A stretch of 64,000 nucleotides of DNA from Struthidea cinerea (taxonomy: Eukaryota > Chordata > Aves > Passeriformes > Corcoracidae): contig VZTI01005061.1 of assembly GCA_013397865.1 (NCBI GenBank), forward strand, positions 2,796,902-2,860,901. The letters are read 5' to 3'. This document shows positions 35,206 through 48,800 of this stretch, one piece after another. Made by a program: the position numbers and the translations under genes. Position 1 is the stretch's first letter. Every line of letters starts with the position of its first letter. Under the pieces are notes generated by a model. That model worked only from the letters and a program-made list of their open reading frames with translations. It ran no database searches and was not told the origin of the DNA.

Positions 35206-38200
35206 TGGACAAAAAATAAGCAATATTTTGCCTTTCACTTTTTGCAGAATCTGAGCAATGTTATTGCAAAAAAAAGTTTGGTTAGAGACATAATGGATTT
35301 TTAAAATTATTAATTTTAGAAGCTGAGAAGTGGCTTCGAGCAGCTATATAGTGTTTATTTGTTGGGGGACGGGATACCTGGAGGAAATCACAGAATAATT
35401 ACATTATTAAGAAACATTTTCAAAAGGTGATTTTTTAAAAATATTTCTTTTGGGAAGGTTTGTATCTATTTTTCTCAAATAGTATAATGGTAAAAACAAT
35501 TGTGCCAGTCATTTGTGTTAAATGAAGAGAAAAATGATAATTATGATTAACATTGTGAAATTGCAGTTAGAACCTTTGTAAAAGCCTCAAGCCTTCATTC
35601 ACAAGGAGTGGTTAACAATGCCTTTGTAATGCAGATTCACTTACTGTAAGATTTACATTTGAATTGAATTATTTAGAAGATACTGAAAGCAGCACTAAAA
35701 AGCAGCAGTGTCTTCACTGACATGGTGTCAGCAATTACAGTCCAGTTACTTTCACGTTGCACTCTGCTTGTGTAAAGTGGACAGAGTAGAATTTTGTATG
35801 CTAACACGGATCAGATTTTCATGGATGAACTAAAGAGGTTGGTTGTGTTGCTCTGAATACATATGCATATCCAAGTTCAAATCCTATTTGAAATATGCCT
35901 TGTATACCTGTTTCTTCCTTCTTAAGACATTAAATTCTGGTATGTTCCACAGAAAGTGCTATGATGTAACATCTCTACGCAGATGATGAAAGAACTCTGA
36001 AAAACTTGCGGTTTTTCATTATAACAAGCACTGGGAGAGGCTATAATTTACCTCCTGCTGTAAAGCACAGATTAATTCATCTGAAGAAGGAGGAATGCTC
36101 AAGATTGCAACTAAAGGTACGTGGGTTTTTTGAAACTCTCTTCTCTACACAACATTTTTGTGTGAAGGAGATAACTTTCCTTCAGTGGGTGAAATACCTG
36201 GCACTTGACAGGCCTGAGTTTTTAAATCTGCTCTTACAATAAAGTTGCAGAGGACATGCAGTCAGACAGCTCCTCACTTACAGGTTCTTTGCTTAGCAAA
36301 CAAACAGCTGCTCATGCTTTTGCTATTTAAACAAGACAACTTCATTTCAAATGCATGTACAACTCCTATTGAAGTCAAGGAGAGCAGGACATGTCTGAAA
36401 ACATGGTTTATCTCCTGCTTTCCTCTGGCCTTCTGATCAGCACACCAGGAGAAGGAACAGCATCTTGTTTGGGAAATTCAGGGTTTCAAAGCATGTCAAA
36501 AGGAATAGTGAATAATGAACAAAGAGATGGGACTGAAAACAGGGGATACGAGAGAAAGAAAAGAAAGATAACAGAAAGAGCATCCCTGTTACAGTGTTAT
36601 TGAGGGGTGGAGAATGAAGGATGCTGCTAACATCTTCCCCTGAGGTACTCCTGTCCCAGTAATACTAGGCAGACAGGAATACTGCTCTGTCTAGCCCTGT
36701 CTTAGAGCATGGGAACTTTGGGAATAAATATGTGCTTGTTTCTATTTCAGTCTTGCATTCCTTAAAATTCAGCTTTTTGCACATCTCGTTTCCATCAGAA
36801 GCAAGAAACTATTATTTTGTAAATGTCTGCTGAAATTATCAAAGGTTATCACTGTTCTTAGAAGATGAGGGTTTCTAAGAGAACACATAAAAAACCTTAT
36901 AACTTGCTATAAAATTGTGAGATTTCATAGCACCAGGCTTCAGGAGACCACCAATGAGAACAGATTGCTGAAATCACCTCAGAGTGGTTTTACAAAGCAC
37001 TAAATTACTGAAAATTGATCATGATTTTATCTTGGGATCCCAGAACCAAGTTTTCAATTCCCGGCTTTTTTTTTGTCTGTGACCTTGGCTGTGCAGTTGA
37101 CTTTCTGCAACTGCTTCCCGTAGTTGGATCTGAAAGAGTTCATAGCTAAATAGACGCTCCCGTACTGTGAAATTACAGTGTCCCATTTCACTGACCTCAA
37201 TCTTATATTGCAATGTTTAAAACTGAAGGGACATACCTGGATATTGAAAAATGTTGGTCATAACCTCTGTTCATTATCAGAGGAATAATAAAAATGGGCT
37301 GGAGATTGAGATGGAAAATATACAATTTCTGTAACCCTGATGGAAAAACTGGGAGTTAATTTGAAATACTTTGATAGAAGGAGGTACAACAGAGAGAGGG
37401 GAAAAGAATACATCTCCTTCATTACTGAGCAGAAACTTCACGAAAAATTCACCCCTAAGTCACAGACACAGTAGTTCACACAGATCTGGGCCACAAGGAT
37501 GTGTCTAGATCTTAGCAAACACATTCTGTTTGAATAAGGAGCTGTACAGTCTGTCTTTACTGCAGGACTGAGTCTGTCACTCAACCAGCCCTTCTAATTG
37601 CAGGGAAATCTCATCCCAGACAAGTTCTACTGAACACGGGACAAACAGAGGAGCTATAACATAAATAAAAGATAGGGAAAGGAAAGCTTTTAAAACAGAA
37701 GACAAATTGCATCATCATAATTCTGCTGCAAATAATTCACAAGAACAGAAGTAGAGCTCGCATATTAACAGCAGAAAAGGGATAGGAGCACTGGTATTGG
37801 CCTGCACGACAGGTAAATCTCAGTCTGATGTTCCTCATGGATGAAGAGCGTTGGAGACCAGACGGAACCAGGGCAGTCTCAGACTGACACCTGGAGCAAA
37901 GGCTGGGGGACTTCACCATGGGCCTCCATCCCATGACTGGTTCTTGCACAGCTTGGCTCTCAGCCTGGTTTTCTCCAGTTACTTGCAGTGTCTTGGACTT
38001 TGCGACCTGATTTTCACTGCCTTTGAGGGAGAGTATTTGAGTTAAAGGACTTTCTCAATAAAAACTGGTGAGACTCAACTGGTCTTACTGTCAAACCAGC
38101 ATGAATCAGCAGCACCAGGCAACGTGGTACTGTTATAAATGATTTTTCCTGTATTCAAGTGAAGTTTATAATATTCTGAGCTCTACAATATGTGCTGATT

Positions 38201-41200
38201 ATTAAATTACAGTGTTTTTCCACTGTAAACTATTTTTTTCTTCGTAAAAAATATCAGTCTTGCTTATTAAATTACAATCAGAATAGGTGGTCTTTTCTAT
38301 GTATGTGAAGATGAAATGATTGCTCTTTTCTTACCAGTTCTCAGCAGCTAAAAAGCTTATATGAGAGGTAAATATGAAGTTTACATTCCTTTCCTAGGGG
38401 CTACTGTAGATGTTTTTGTTGGTGTGGCACCATTTTCACATAATGACAGGAATACTGACAGATGGATCTCTTTTTCTGTTTTTAAGCAGATCATTTATGG
38501 GATATGAAAGAATTAATTTAGGAAAAAAAAAGGAGGAATAAACCACTAGGCAAGTGGCTGGGTAAATTGGAAAGAAAAGTTAAAAATTTAGAAAGCAGAT
38601 GAATATAAAAATATTTGGGTCCTGATGTCTAACTAACATTTTTCTTGCTTTGGAGGAGTGGTTTGATTCTAGTCTTGAGGTTTGAAGATCAGCCCATGAA
38701 TTGTAAATGAAATGCTAATGATTTGGGGGGTGTGTGTGGGAGACTTGGCTCAAAATATGCTTAATATTTTCTGTAATGGGTGTGGGTGCCCACACTGCAA
38801 AAACCTCTGTTAAAATCATGTGTCATATGGGAAAATTAAATTTAAGGATTAGTGCATTTTGATTTTCAGACCCAGGCCAGAGTCACCACTGTGCCTTAAG
38901 ACCCATGATGCTCTGAGTTGCACTGGATCTCAGTGTAGAATGTATTCACTATTGCTTCTGCCACATTATTTACACTTTCTAATCTACTACCAATCGACCT
39001 TTTAAGACATCAGAAGATAAATAATGGGCTCAGTGAATCCCCGGAGCATCTTCATAAAGGTTCAGCAGAACAGCCCTAATGATCCACACTTGGTTTTCAC
39101 AGCACTAGTGATGATGCTGACGTCCAGTAAATGATGAGCACTAGGATATCCAATAACCAAACGGCCCAGGGAGGCACCTTCTCCCCTGCATCCACATCTT
39201 ATGCTTTGTGCTGGTAACTGTTTGCACAGAGGGGTGAGTGCTTCTGAAATTCTTAGAAAGAGCCATGAAGTGAAAAGGAACTGCCTGACTTCAGGAGACT
39301 GCACGGCTATAAATAGCAGCACAAAACTGATCTATAATTCTAGTCAATGGAACGGCTCATTTCTAAAGTTGTACTTTCCTGGATACTTTCAGTGAGAACG
39401 ATGCTTCTAATAATGATTTAACATGATAGTAAATTTCCACTTAGGTCATAATTTAAGGATTTATTACCCGGGTTTGGGAAAGTAAATCTCTCTCTGCATG
39501 AAAAAAGGCCAAGTTGTGAAGGCATCTGGATCAAGCCCAAAACATTACCTATGGGAAGAAAAGTCATCGGGTGATAAAAAGCTCTTTAAACAGTATGGAT
39601 AATAATACATATATTCTTGTAAAGGGGAAGGAGAATAAAATGTTAATTCACTCACGATTTAATAGATTTATTAGCTTTGAGACTCATTAAGGAAATCCTG
39701 AGACCCTCTGGATGGATTTAGAAGGGTCTCTTCTGATCCTTATTCTGACTGTGAGTGTGAGGTGCATCAGAAAAATTCACTGCTCTCTCCACATCCCCGG
39801 TGCCCCATGCTCTGCTCACAAGTATGGATGGTGTGGGAGACACCCAGAAAATGGGAAAACCTGTAGACTTTCCCCTCATTGTATGGGAATGTCTACAGAC
39901 ATTTGCTGGACACCTGAGAAAAGCTTTTGGAAGAAACAATCTTTGGCTATTGTTTGCATTTTTCTTCCTTTGTCCTTAAATTGTTCTCTAATTTTTGACA
40001 ATTTCAGCACCATTTGAGGTGCTACGGGACAGCAAAGTTAGTCAATATACATGCTGCCTTTGGAAATATATACACTTAGCAGTGCACTACTAATCATTAT
40101 ACCACTGGTTATAGCGAGAGTATGGAGCTCACAGAGCCATAAAACCCCTCCGCCTTGAATGATATGGGCTACAAAAATAGGGCCAAGGCAGCCCTGCCTC
40201 CACACAAACAGACCAAATGGCCCACAAAACCACCATACACTGCCTCGTGCAGAAGGCTGCTTCGGCCTGGGTCAAAAATGTTGGAAAGATGAGGTTGTGG
40301 AAGCAATTGCTGTACTTGGAAGACACTTCTGAAAAGACTGTTTATTTGAAAGGAGAAAAGTAAATAGTCAAGGGAGGGGATAATCAATGAGAAAATCTTG
40401 TGGAAATTAAATTATATAACTGAGGGATTTGCACTCAGAAATAAAGCAGAGAATATATGTAAAGAGAGTTTTTGCAATGGGTATTTCTATTTTTTTTCCC
40501 CTTTCCCTTTTTACTTTTTCAATGCATTTTCCTTTTTTTTTTTGCCATTCCCTTACATTTTCCATTTTTTTCTCCTTTTCATTGCCTTCCTCACTGAGGC
40601 TTCTGAGACCATTTTTAAGTCTAAGAAAATTAACAAAGCCCAAGAGAGACCGTCAGTGACAGAGAAAATGTTATGAAGGAAACTGGTATGATGGAAGTTA
40701 TTATGAAAGGTCAAGGCAAGTGACCAAAATGCCTGAGTGCCACGAAACTTATGAAGTAAAAGGCGGTTGGAGGTTATAACATGATGGAGGAAAATGAGTG
40801 AGATAAAAAGAGAAGTGGAAGTGAAGATTATGATGGATGGATTTAATATAAATAAGGCACAGTGCATATGACAGGTAGGCACACATGGCACACATCTCTT
40901 AGCTTCCACCTTGAAGACTAGATATATGGCTGGCAATATCAGTAGGCAATAATGAGAATATTAAGAAATAAAATTTGTAGGACAGAACAATCTAGTGTAT
41001 CAAACACTGAGTTGTATCTCTTGTCTCAAAGTATTGCCTTTTTATTTCATGTTAATCCCAGAATTTTGTAGGAATTAAACAATATTCAGTATGAGTAAAA
41101 TTTTCCACATAGGATATGATATAACGGGGTTTTAATTCTGTTTGGAAAATGTTGTCTTTAAACAAAGAAAAGCTTTGCGTTGAACTTATCAGCAATGGTT

Positions 41201-44200
41201 TTCTTTTCTGAGAGATCATGCAGAGTAAAAAAAATTCACCACAAAAGAGACTGAAACATCAGAATATTAAAAATATCAATAAACAGATGAGTCAAAGACC
41301 AAACTCGAAATAGTGGAAATAGTTTGATGATGTTAATATGTAGCATTTTGATATTTAACTTTTTATTAATTTGTAGACAAATATCAGAACAAAATGATAT
41401 TGATAAAGATCGCAAAAAACTTTTGTGATTTGAAACACTGAGAGCACTCTATCAAGCAGCTCCAGAGTTTACTCAGACATTTAAACTGAGCGGTGAACTC
41501 CACTCCTTATTGAACAACTTGGACTGATTCACAGTCCCCAAGTGATGTTTCTTTGGCTGCAGATTTTGTAGTCACATAATCCTTTCTATTCAGCTGCTCT
41601 CATCTCCAAAGAGGAGAGCAGGCTGAAGTCTCTCTTTCTGCTTTCCATCCTTAAGAAAATATATTGGATTTTTCATTTGAGAAAAAATCCTTCTGAAGAA
41701 TTTCAGTGAGTCTTTGCATTTCTGTTGGTCTCATGGACGGGAAGCCTCTGCTCTGTGGTCTGTAGCAGATCTGATCTCCTCTGCTTCTCACTGTCCTGCC
41801 TACTCTGGCTGCCCAATGTATTTACATGGAAATTTGGGCACGTCTCTGCCACTCAGATATCTGACCTTTTATCTTCAGCTCTTGTTAACAGACCTGCACT
41901 GGGAAAAGCCCTGTGGCGGGGGACACATAGTTATACCAGAGAAAAAATAAGAATGCCAGATGTTTGGGTATAATTCAATCTACTCAAAAGAGTAGTTTAC
42001 AACAGAAGAGCATTTTCCACTTGAATAGTTTCTGTGCTCCAGATCTTTGGGGTGCAGTATGGCAGCAAACCTAGGACAAGGCTACCTCTCACACTTGCTG
42101 GGTATCTAGCAGAACAAAGTCTGAGTCTTTACTGTGGCATTTAGGGGCCATTTTAATACTGCTCATAACAAGAGAGAAAAAGAAACAGGTGAAATAGCAC
42201 ACAGCAATTTGCTGAAGTAGATTTCTAAATTCCTTTTATGTTACCTGCACTAACATCCTCCATATTTATGACTAACCTTTTCCACTACGCTCTGCAATCA
42301 TTAGTCTGCCTAGCCAGTATTTATAATGGGGAGGTAGACTCTGGTCCCCCAAATGCATTATAACTTTCAGAGACACTTTTAACCAACAGCTAAACATATG
42401 GAGTAAAAGCTGACCAAGCACATGAAAGGTTTCTATAATTGCTATAATTATGTAGAAGCTCTAGAATAAAATACCATTTCTCCCTACCCCCCTCTTACCT
42501 TTGAAAATTCATTTTCAAAGAAAATGAAAAGGAATTGTTCAATAGTGGGGTCACTGTCTTCAGACTTTGATGCTTTTGATTGGAAATTAAAGCCATAGTG
42601 ATTACAAAGTGGATACAGTACCTAATTATAACATTGGTTCTTGTGGTAATATATAATGATAATGTACCCCATTTATATCCCTTCTTTTGTGGTAGAGGAT
42701 TACAGCAGCTGGGGAAACACAGCCTAGTTATAACTCTTTAAAAGTTACTGCTGGAATAAAGCTGGGGCTGATAAAACTGCAATCCTATCATAGCAATGAA
42801 TGAAATAAAAGCTTTGTGAAGATGTGGGCAAGAGGAAGGACTGTTTAAGAACTTTTATAACCACACAGCATTTTGAGGCTTTGAAGGTCACCAAGAGAGA
42901 TGTCTGCAGAAGCAAGACGTAAGGAGGTCCTGCTCTGTGGTGATGTGCCCCCCATGGGCAGCAGCCCCTGCCACTGAGCCTCAGCAGTCCCTCTGGTATG
43001 CGAGAGACCATCAATCCACTGCAACAGATGGGACGTAAGTCCATTTTTCACTTCCTGATATTAAAATTCATGTCACAAAAGCTTCTGGAGAATTTCAGGC
43101 TTGAAAATTTTGTCTGATGCCATTGGCCTGCCCATGGTTATGGAGAATGAAACTCCATCTGTAGAAGTGTGGGACAGTAGATGACATTGCTGTAAAGACT
43201 CCTCAGGGGGGTCATTGCTTCCCCAGCGTAGGAGGAGCTAAGGTCTGCCTGTTCCAGCCAGACACACATCTCTATGCAGAGTGCTTTTGTTGAATGGGAA
43301 AAAATCCAGCACACAGCCTGAGCCCTGCAACGTCCTTCTCTTCTGCTTACACAGCAAGAATCTAGGATGAGAGTGGCAGAGTTTCAGTATTGCAATGTCT
43401 TTGATGGTCAAAAACCTGGCAAAGAACCTCCAACAATTTACAAATACCTACGGAACAGGTTGTTCCCTACCTAGTGAAATTAGTTGCTTAAATTCTGTCT
43501 AAATCTTGAGAATAAATCTGTAAATTACACCCATACGCTTAAGTAGGAAAACAGTACTGAAAATTCATTCCTAGTGTATTCATACTACAGCTGTGTATCA
43601 ATTAAACATAGTTAAATTATGTAGAAATGGCCAAATTTTCCTCTCATATGGATCAGAATCTAATTTTCAGAGTTGTTCCCAGTGTACATGGGCAGGAGAG
43701 AAAGCAGAATTTCAATATTGGATCATACATAAGTAAAACAAATAAAGCAAGTCAGATATGAAGAGATGAAATCCAACAGGAAATAGACATTAGGAAATAC
43801 CTAATCAAAATATACACACAATTCTATAGATAGGAGGTTTCTGAAAAATGTTTAAAGATATGGGAACCAACTTTATTTCTATTTAACATGTCATCAGTAG
43901 AATGAAAAGCCTACTGGAACAACAGAACTTATTGATGCTTATTAGGACCCAATAGTTCCTGAGTTATTACATTGTGCAAAGAGTGTGTAGCAATTAGGTT
44001 TTAAACTTACAGCATCATGTAGATGGGATTTACATTTTTCACTTCCAGTATCACTGTCAGCAGTAGGGTCACAAAACCACACAAAACTGGGAAGCGCTTT
44101 GGATCTGTGGATCCAGGAATATGGGAGATTTTGCTTGTAGTCTTTGCACGTGTCTTTACTCTTCCCTCCTGAGTGATCTGTGGTTAAGCCGATTACCCTG

Positions 44201-44800
44201 CCTCTTCAAGCCAGTCGGAGAAATCCCAGTGATTTCACTGCCTTAGAAATCTCCCTGAGCCACAGGGAAGTGCAGTAGCAGCACAGGAACAGGATGGTTG
44301 CAAATGGGATATAATCAAGGGACACAACTAAAAATACAGAACACGTCTGTGGCCAGTAAGGCCATCTTTAAAAAAAATTATTATCTATTCTGCTCTATTC
44401 TATTTCCTTCTTACATTGCAGCTGTCAACTTTGCAGCAGAGCCCTAGTGATTTCCATGACAGATAGCCTGTGCAACACCAAAAGACTTGCTTTTTATGAT
44501 GTTTCTAATGCATACTTGCACATTTTATTCTGTCTCCAGGGTAGTGTGTTTGTCAGCTTTATCCTGCAACCATTCAATAGGTAATTATTACCCTAGACCG
44601 ACAAACAACTCGTCCAGCAACACTCAGAAGTTTGCTGGTGGTGACAGAGAGTTTTGTTTGCTGTGCTTACCTGAAGGTGCCTACTAAGCCCTGGAGCTGT
44701 GGTGCTCTTTCAGTACCTTATAATAATAAAGACATGTGAGAGAAACAAAATTTTCCTTCTCTGGATACTTTTTATCTAAAAGTCTTTAATGGGCATTGAT
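35206..44800. other. AT-rich non-coding stretch, no recognised gene
   Basis: About 9.6 kb without a recognised gene. It holds a pyrimidine-rich low-complexity block at about 40486-40590 and several richer G+C islands of 100-200 bases (near 40.13-40.28, 42.88-43.03 and 43.19-43.33 kb). I could not link those islands to an exon or repeat family. Short frames overlap on both strands. Confidence 0.5.
40486..40590. repeat. T/C-rich low-complexity block
   Basis: About 105 bases almost entirely T and C on the plus strand, with runs such as ttttttttcccctttccctt and ccttttttttttt. The frames that cross it on both strands are artefacts of low complexity. Confidence 0.85.
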
Positions 44801-44975
44801 TTCAGCTTTTTCCCAGCTTTTAGAAGGAACTATTTTTTGCTCCATGAGTTGAATGATCTCAGCTGACCTGCCGAGTCAAAAGCTTTCATGTAGTCGATAC
44901 GGTGTATCTAATGTCATTGGTTTGGGTCCTCCGTCAATTCTATAACTGTCTTTCAGCTGAAAGAGTCCATCCTAT
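44801..44975 (-). pseudogene. Possible LINE reverse-transcriptase scrap
   Basis: On the minus strand the stretch near 44870-44907 reads R-I-D-Y-M-K-A-F-D-S, which resembles the D-(Y/F)-x-K-A-F-D catalytic block of non-LTR reverse transcriptases. Just beyond, the frame is not clearly maintained. The motif is short and could be chance, but its position in a degraded unique segment fits an old LINE copy from a family other than CR1 (RTE-like or similar). No boundaries can be set. Confidence 0.35.
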
Positions 44976-45468
44976 ATTGCTTAACTCGGTGTTTTCTGTC
45001 ACCATTTCACCAGCCAGGGTTGTTCTCTTCTCTTGATCCGTAGTGATACTTAGCTTGCAGGACAAATGAAAGGGACTTTTAGAGTTAATGATAAGTGAGA
45101 AACTTTTGTCAGCTTATTTTCTTCATTGCCTACTTTCAGGAACAAACCAGCAAACCTTATTAAAAATATTATCATGCTCAGTCATAATTTTTTCTGGCCA
45201 TTTTTTCTTCTTGTCCCTGCCTGCAGGGCGTCCCATCCTGATCATGATGTTCCTCCCTTTAAAGCAATTTATTTTAGAGGAATTTGGTTCGGGTACTGTG
45301 ATAGCTGCCTAGCTGTCATTTCAGATTTTTTTTCCCCGTTTTGAAGGCAGAAACACCAGTGCCCTTATTACACAGTTCTTCAGCTCTGCACACTCTTAGT
45401 ATGTTCAGCCAGGACATACTAAGCTGAGACTGACATCCTCCTAGACTGTTATTGTCAATGGCAAATTT

Positions 45469-45506
45469 AAACAAGGAATGAGTGAGTAAACGAGGAATGA
45501 GTGAGG
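45469..45506. repeat. 19-bp tandem duplication at 5' edge of CR1 copy B
   Basis: Two head-to-tail units, 45469-45487 and 45488-45506, agree at 17 of 19 positions (aaac(a/g)aggaatgagtgag). The second unit aligns with CR1 (gaggagcggctgagggag in the consensus as I recall it), so the duplication copied the first bases of the truncated CR1, or arose as it inserted. Confidence 0.8.
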
Positions 45507-45888
45507 GATCTGGAGTCGTTTAACCCGGAGAAAAGGAGGTTCAGGGGTACTTCATCAGTCATTATAACTACCCTAGAGGAGGTTGTAGCAAGGTGGGGGT
45601 CAATCTCTTCTCCCAGGTAACAAGTGATAGGATGGGAGGAAATGGCCTCAAGTAGTACAAGTGGAGGTTTAGATTGGATATTATGAAAAATTTCTTCTTT
45701 GTAGGGAAGAAATTTCTCCTTTCTAGGGAAGTGGCAGAGTCACCATCCCTGAAGATATTTTGAAGACGTGTAGATGTGGCACTAAGGACGTGGTTTAGTG
45801 GTGGGCTTGGTAGTGGGAGGTCAGTGGTGGGACTTGATGGCCTTAGAGGTCTTTTTGAACCTAAAAGATTCAATGGTTCTATGATTCT
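45489..45888 (+). mobile_element. 5'-truncated CR1 LINE 3' end, copy B
   Basis: About 400 bp of the CR1 3' end. Recognisable phrases in order are gtttaacccggagaaaagga, caatctcttctcccaggtaa, caagtgataggatgggagga, aatggcctcaag, ggaggtttagattggatatt, gggaagtggcagagtcacca, tccctgaag, gacttgatggccttagaggt and a terminus of gattcaatggttctatgatt + ct. The terminus is the short imperfect octamer end characteristic of avian and reptile CR1. 5' truncation is the usual outcome of CR1 insertion. Copy B overlaps copy A at 35.1-35.2 kb in consensus coordinates, so they are separate insertions. No poly(A) tail and no target duplication is evident, as expected for CR1. Confidence 0.93.
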
Positions 45889-48800
45889 AATTCTTGTCTG
45901 GTGCAGAGATGTTGCTATATTTACATCAATGTTTTATAATGAAACAATGGCATCTTTTGGAAGTTAATTCCTCGAGTGTCACTTCTGATTCTGTTTGTAG
46001 AACGGTTTTGGTGAATGCAAACTCAATTGCCTTCAAAGGAAACTAGTCCCAGATCTTTTTAAAACTAGACCCAGACCTTTTTGTCAAGTATCACCAAATG
46101 TGCTCCAAAGCCAGTGGAGACAGGAAGTCTAAACCAAGGATGTTTCGGAGCTGTTTGAATGGCGCACACACACAGTGGGAATATTTGTTCCAAGACACAT
46201 GGTTTGACGTTGCACCCCAAAATGCACCATCTGGATGCAGGGTCTTGAATACCATTTTGCTCTATGGAAATGTTGCTCTAGCACTAAGTTACTTGTACTC
46301 TTCTATATATTGTACACTTGCTTCTGATTCCAGTTGTGTCAGTGAGAGTATTAACGTCTGGGTTTGAAAAGCACTTTCTGCACCCTCTTGCAGAAAGCAC
46401 AAATTTTCTAATTTTGAGCAAGGAAGTATACTTCTGATTGAGGCTGTCTTGGTTTCAGGAAGCCAAACTTAGGTAGAGTCACTTCTGAAAATTCATTCTT
46501 TAAATTCAGGTGAAAGCTGAGCTGAACTGAAGAGAGAAAGAAACATTTAAGGCAAGTTCTAGACTTTTATGAATACTTTGTCAAACCAATTTCAATTTGA
46601 AATCAGTTGATGTTTCACTAAAAAGAACACTACACTTACAATAATCTGAAATTTTCTTCAGCATTCAAATTATGGGCTGCATTTTCTTTGTCCTAATATA
46701 CATCATCCGTCAAGATAGCAGCTTTCAATTTGATTGTTAATTATTCTTCTTTATACATAAGATATTTGAGCCATTTTAGAGTTTTATTCCGCTTTGCAAT
46801 TAGATGTGGTGATTAGAGTGTCTTTTATGTGCTGTTAGAATATTCTTTTAACAGTGCTTGACTGCATAACCATTCTTGCCTGCAACTATTCAGCAACTTC
46901 TCTCTACTGAACATCTCTATGTATGTCGCTGGTGTTTTTCCATTACAGTGTCTCAAACTGATCACTGATGTAACTGATGAGTCTTTATCCCATCTCAGCA
47001 GAGAGTGCATGGGTTGATTTTCTGCTAGCTATTCCTTCCTAGTTTTCTCATTTGGACTTATTTTGTTTTTATTTTCGAACATTCTTGTATGCTTCATTGA
47101 CTCAACTGAAATTCAGGTTTTCATTTGGACAACTGTATTTTTAAAAAAACTTAATTAATGTCTTTATTCAAGAACCTTTTTACTTATTTCTATCCAGTAA
47201 TCTATAATTTCATTTTATGTCATCTTCTATTTTTGAAAGACTGATGGTTTCTTATGGCAACCATACAAGTTATGTTATACACTTGAGCTCACGACAACAG
47301 GCTCCTATTTAGTGTGAAGTATGTTGGTGTTCTGCCTCTTCAGTAATACATGTAATTAATCTGGTACCTACCGTGATATCAATCTCACTGCAGGTCTAAG
47401 CAAAATATCTGTGCTGCTACTGACATGACCTCTGTCAGTTTAACATCTAATTAGACCCTGCTTGATTCCTTTCTCTTCAGATAAGAAATGAATTTTGTTC
47501 CAGATAGACACTGTTCTTTCTTAAGATTAGTTGTGATCTCAGCCTCCAAACCGTGCTGGCAAGCACCTGTGAATGTAGGGGGCAAACTCATCTATCACTT
47601 TCCTATGTTGCCTTTTTTCCTCTATTTGATCCTTTGATCAGAATTATAGTTACTTCAGACAGCTTGAAATTCAAACAGGTTTTAGATCTCAAAGCTTTCC
47701 TCCTCTTAAGCCTGAACCTTACTGTATCCTATCTCAAATCTCATTATAATTAGGAGTACTTCTGTTTTGGTTTTTTGGTTTTATTTGTTTTTTTGTCTTT
47801 ATGTGTGTGTGCAATTTTTAAAAAAGGGATACATGTTAGACAAAGTATTTGTTTTAACAATTGAAAATCTGAAAAATTCTGATTGCACTAAAACAGACTT
47901 TGATTTCACCATCCTGTGACATACCTTGGTACAGATTTAAACTCATGAATCATCACTGAAGGGAAATACTCATTTCCTACTGTTCCAGTTCTTTGAACAA
48001 TTTGCAGGTTTCAAATAATGCACTTTAGTAGGCATTGTCTTTGCCACGAAATTTTTTTTTGTCTCTATGCCTTTCAAAGACAACAGAAAAAAATATAAAA
48101 TAATTTAAAAAACTACTTACAGTTTATGTTTAATTTTTTACTTCTTTATCACAAGCATTTAAATATACACTGTTGAGCAGGAACAAGCTGGAAAGGCTTC
48201 AGTTTTCTCGGTTCTATTCTACATCCTTTGAACTAAATCTGCTGTGAAACATCCTGAGTCACTACAGTCATTGACCCTGAGGTCTGCTGCAAATTCTGAC
48301 CTCCAGGTGGTGTTTAACACCTTGGCTATAATTTAAATAGTGGTAAATTGTCAAAGCACAGCTAACAGGAGTATATATTTCATTCTGAAGTGACATGGGC
48401 AATAGAATACTTTTCTTTAAAGATTCCAGATCTATTACATCTCCTGTCACAATCTCCTAGGTCATACTAGTTCAAATTTTGTCTCCTAAGCACGTTGCAC
48501 ATTACTTAACTACAGGGATATACTTTCTCTTTTCAAATAAATGCAAAAATATCTGTATGTTCTGTTCTGCTGAGTAAATATTTCCAACATTATATTGAAA
48601 TCTCTGGCAGTGCATTAAATAACTAAAAATCTTAAGGTGCCTTGGCTATGTGACTTTTTACAATACAAAATAGTTTCAAAAAAGTGAGAGTGAGAGAATT
48701 TCAAGACGATCATAATGATTTTGTGTACTTCTTTGTACAGGAGTCTAGAGGATATTTTTTGAAGTCTCTGATCTTCTGAAATGTTGACGAGACATCATAT

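Noticed and set aside
40553..40936. Open frame of 127 codons on the minus strand
   Set aside because: Part of it reads through the T/C-rich low-complexity block; the hydrophobic look comes from base composition.
35081..45888. The two CR1 fragments as one copy split by a 10-kb insertion
   Set aside because: They overlap in the CR1 consensus (both contain the gaggag…ctgagggag…gtttag region), so they are separate insertions.
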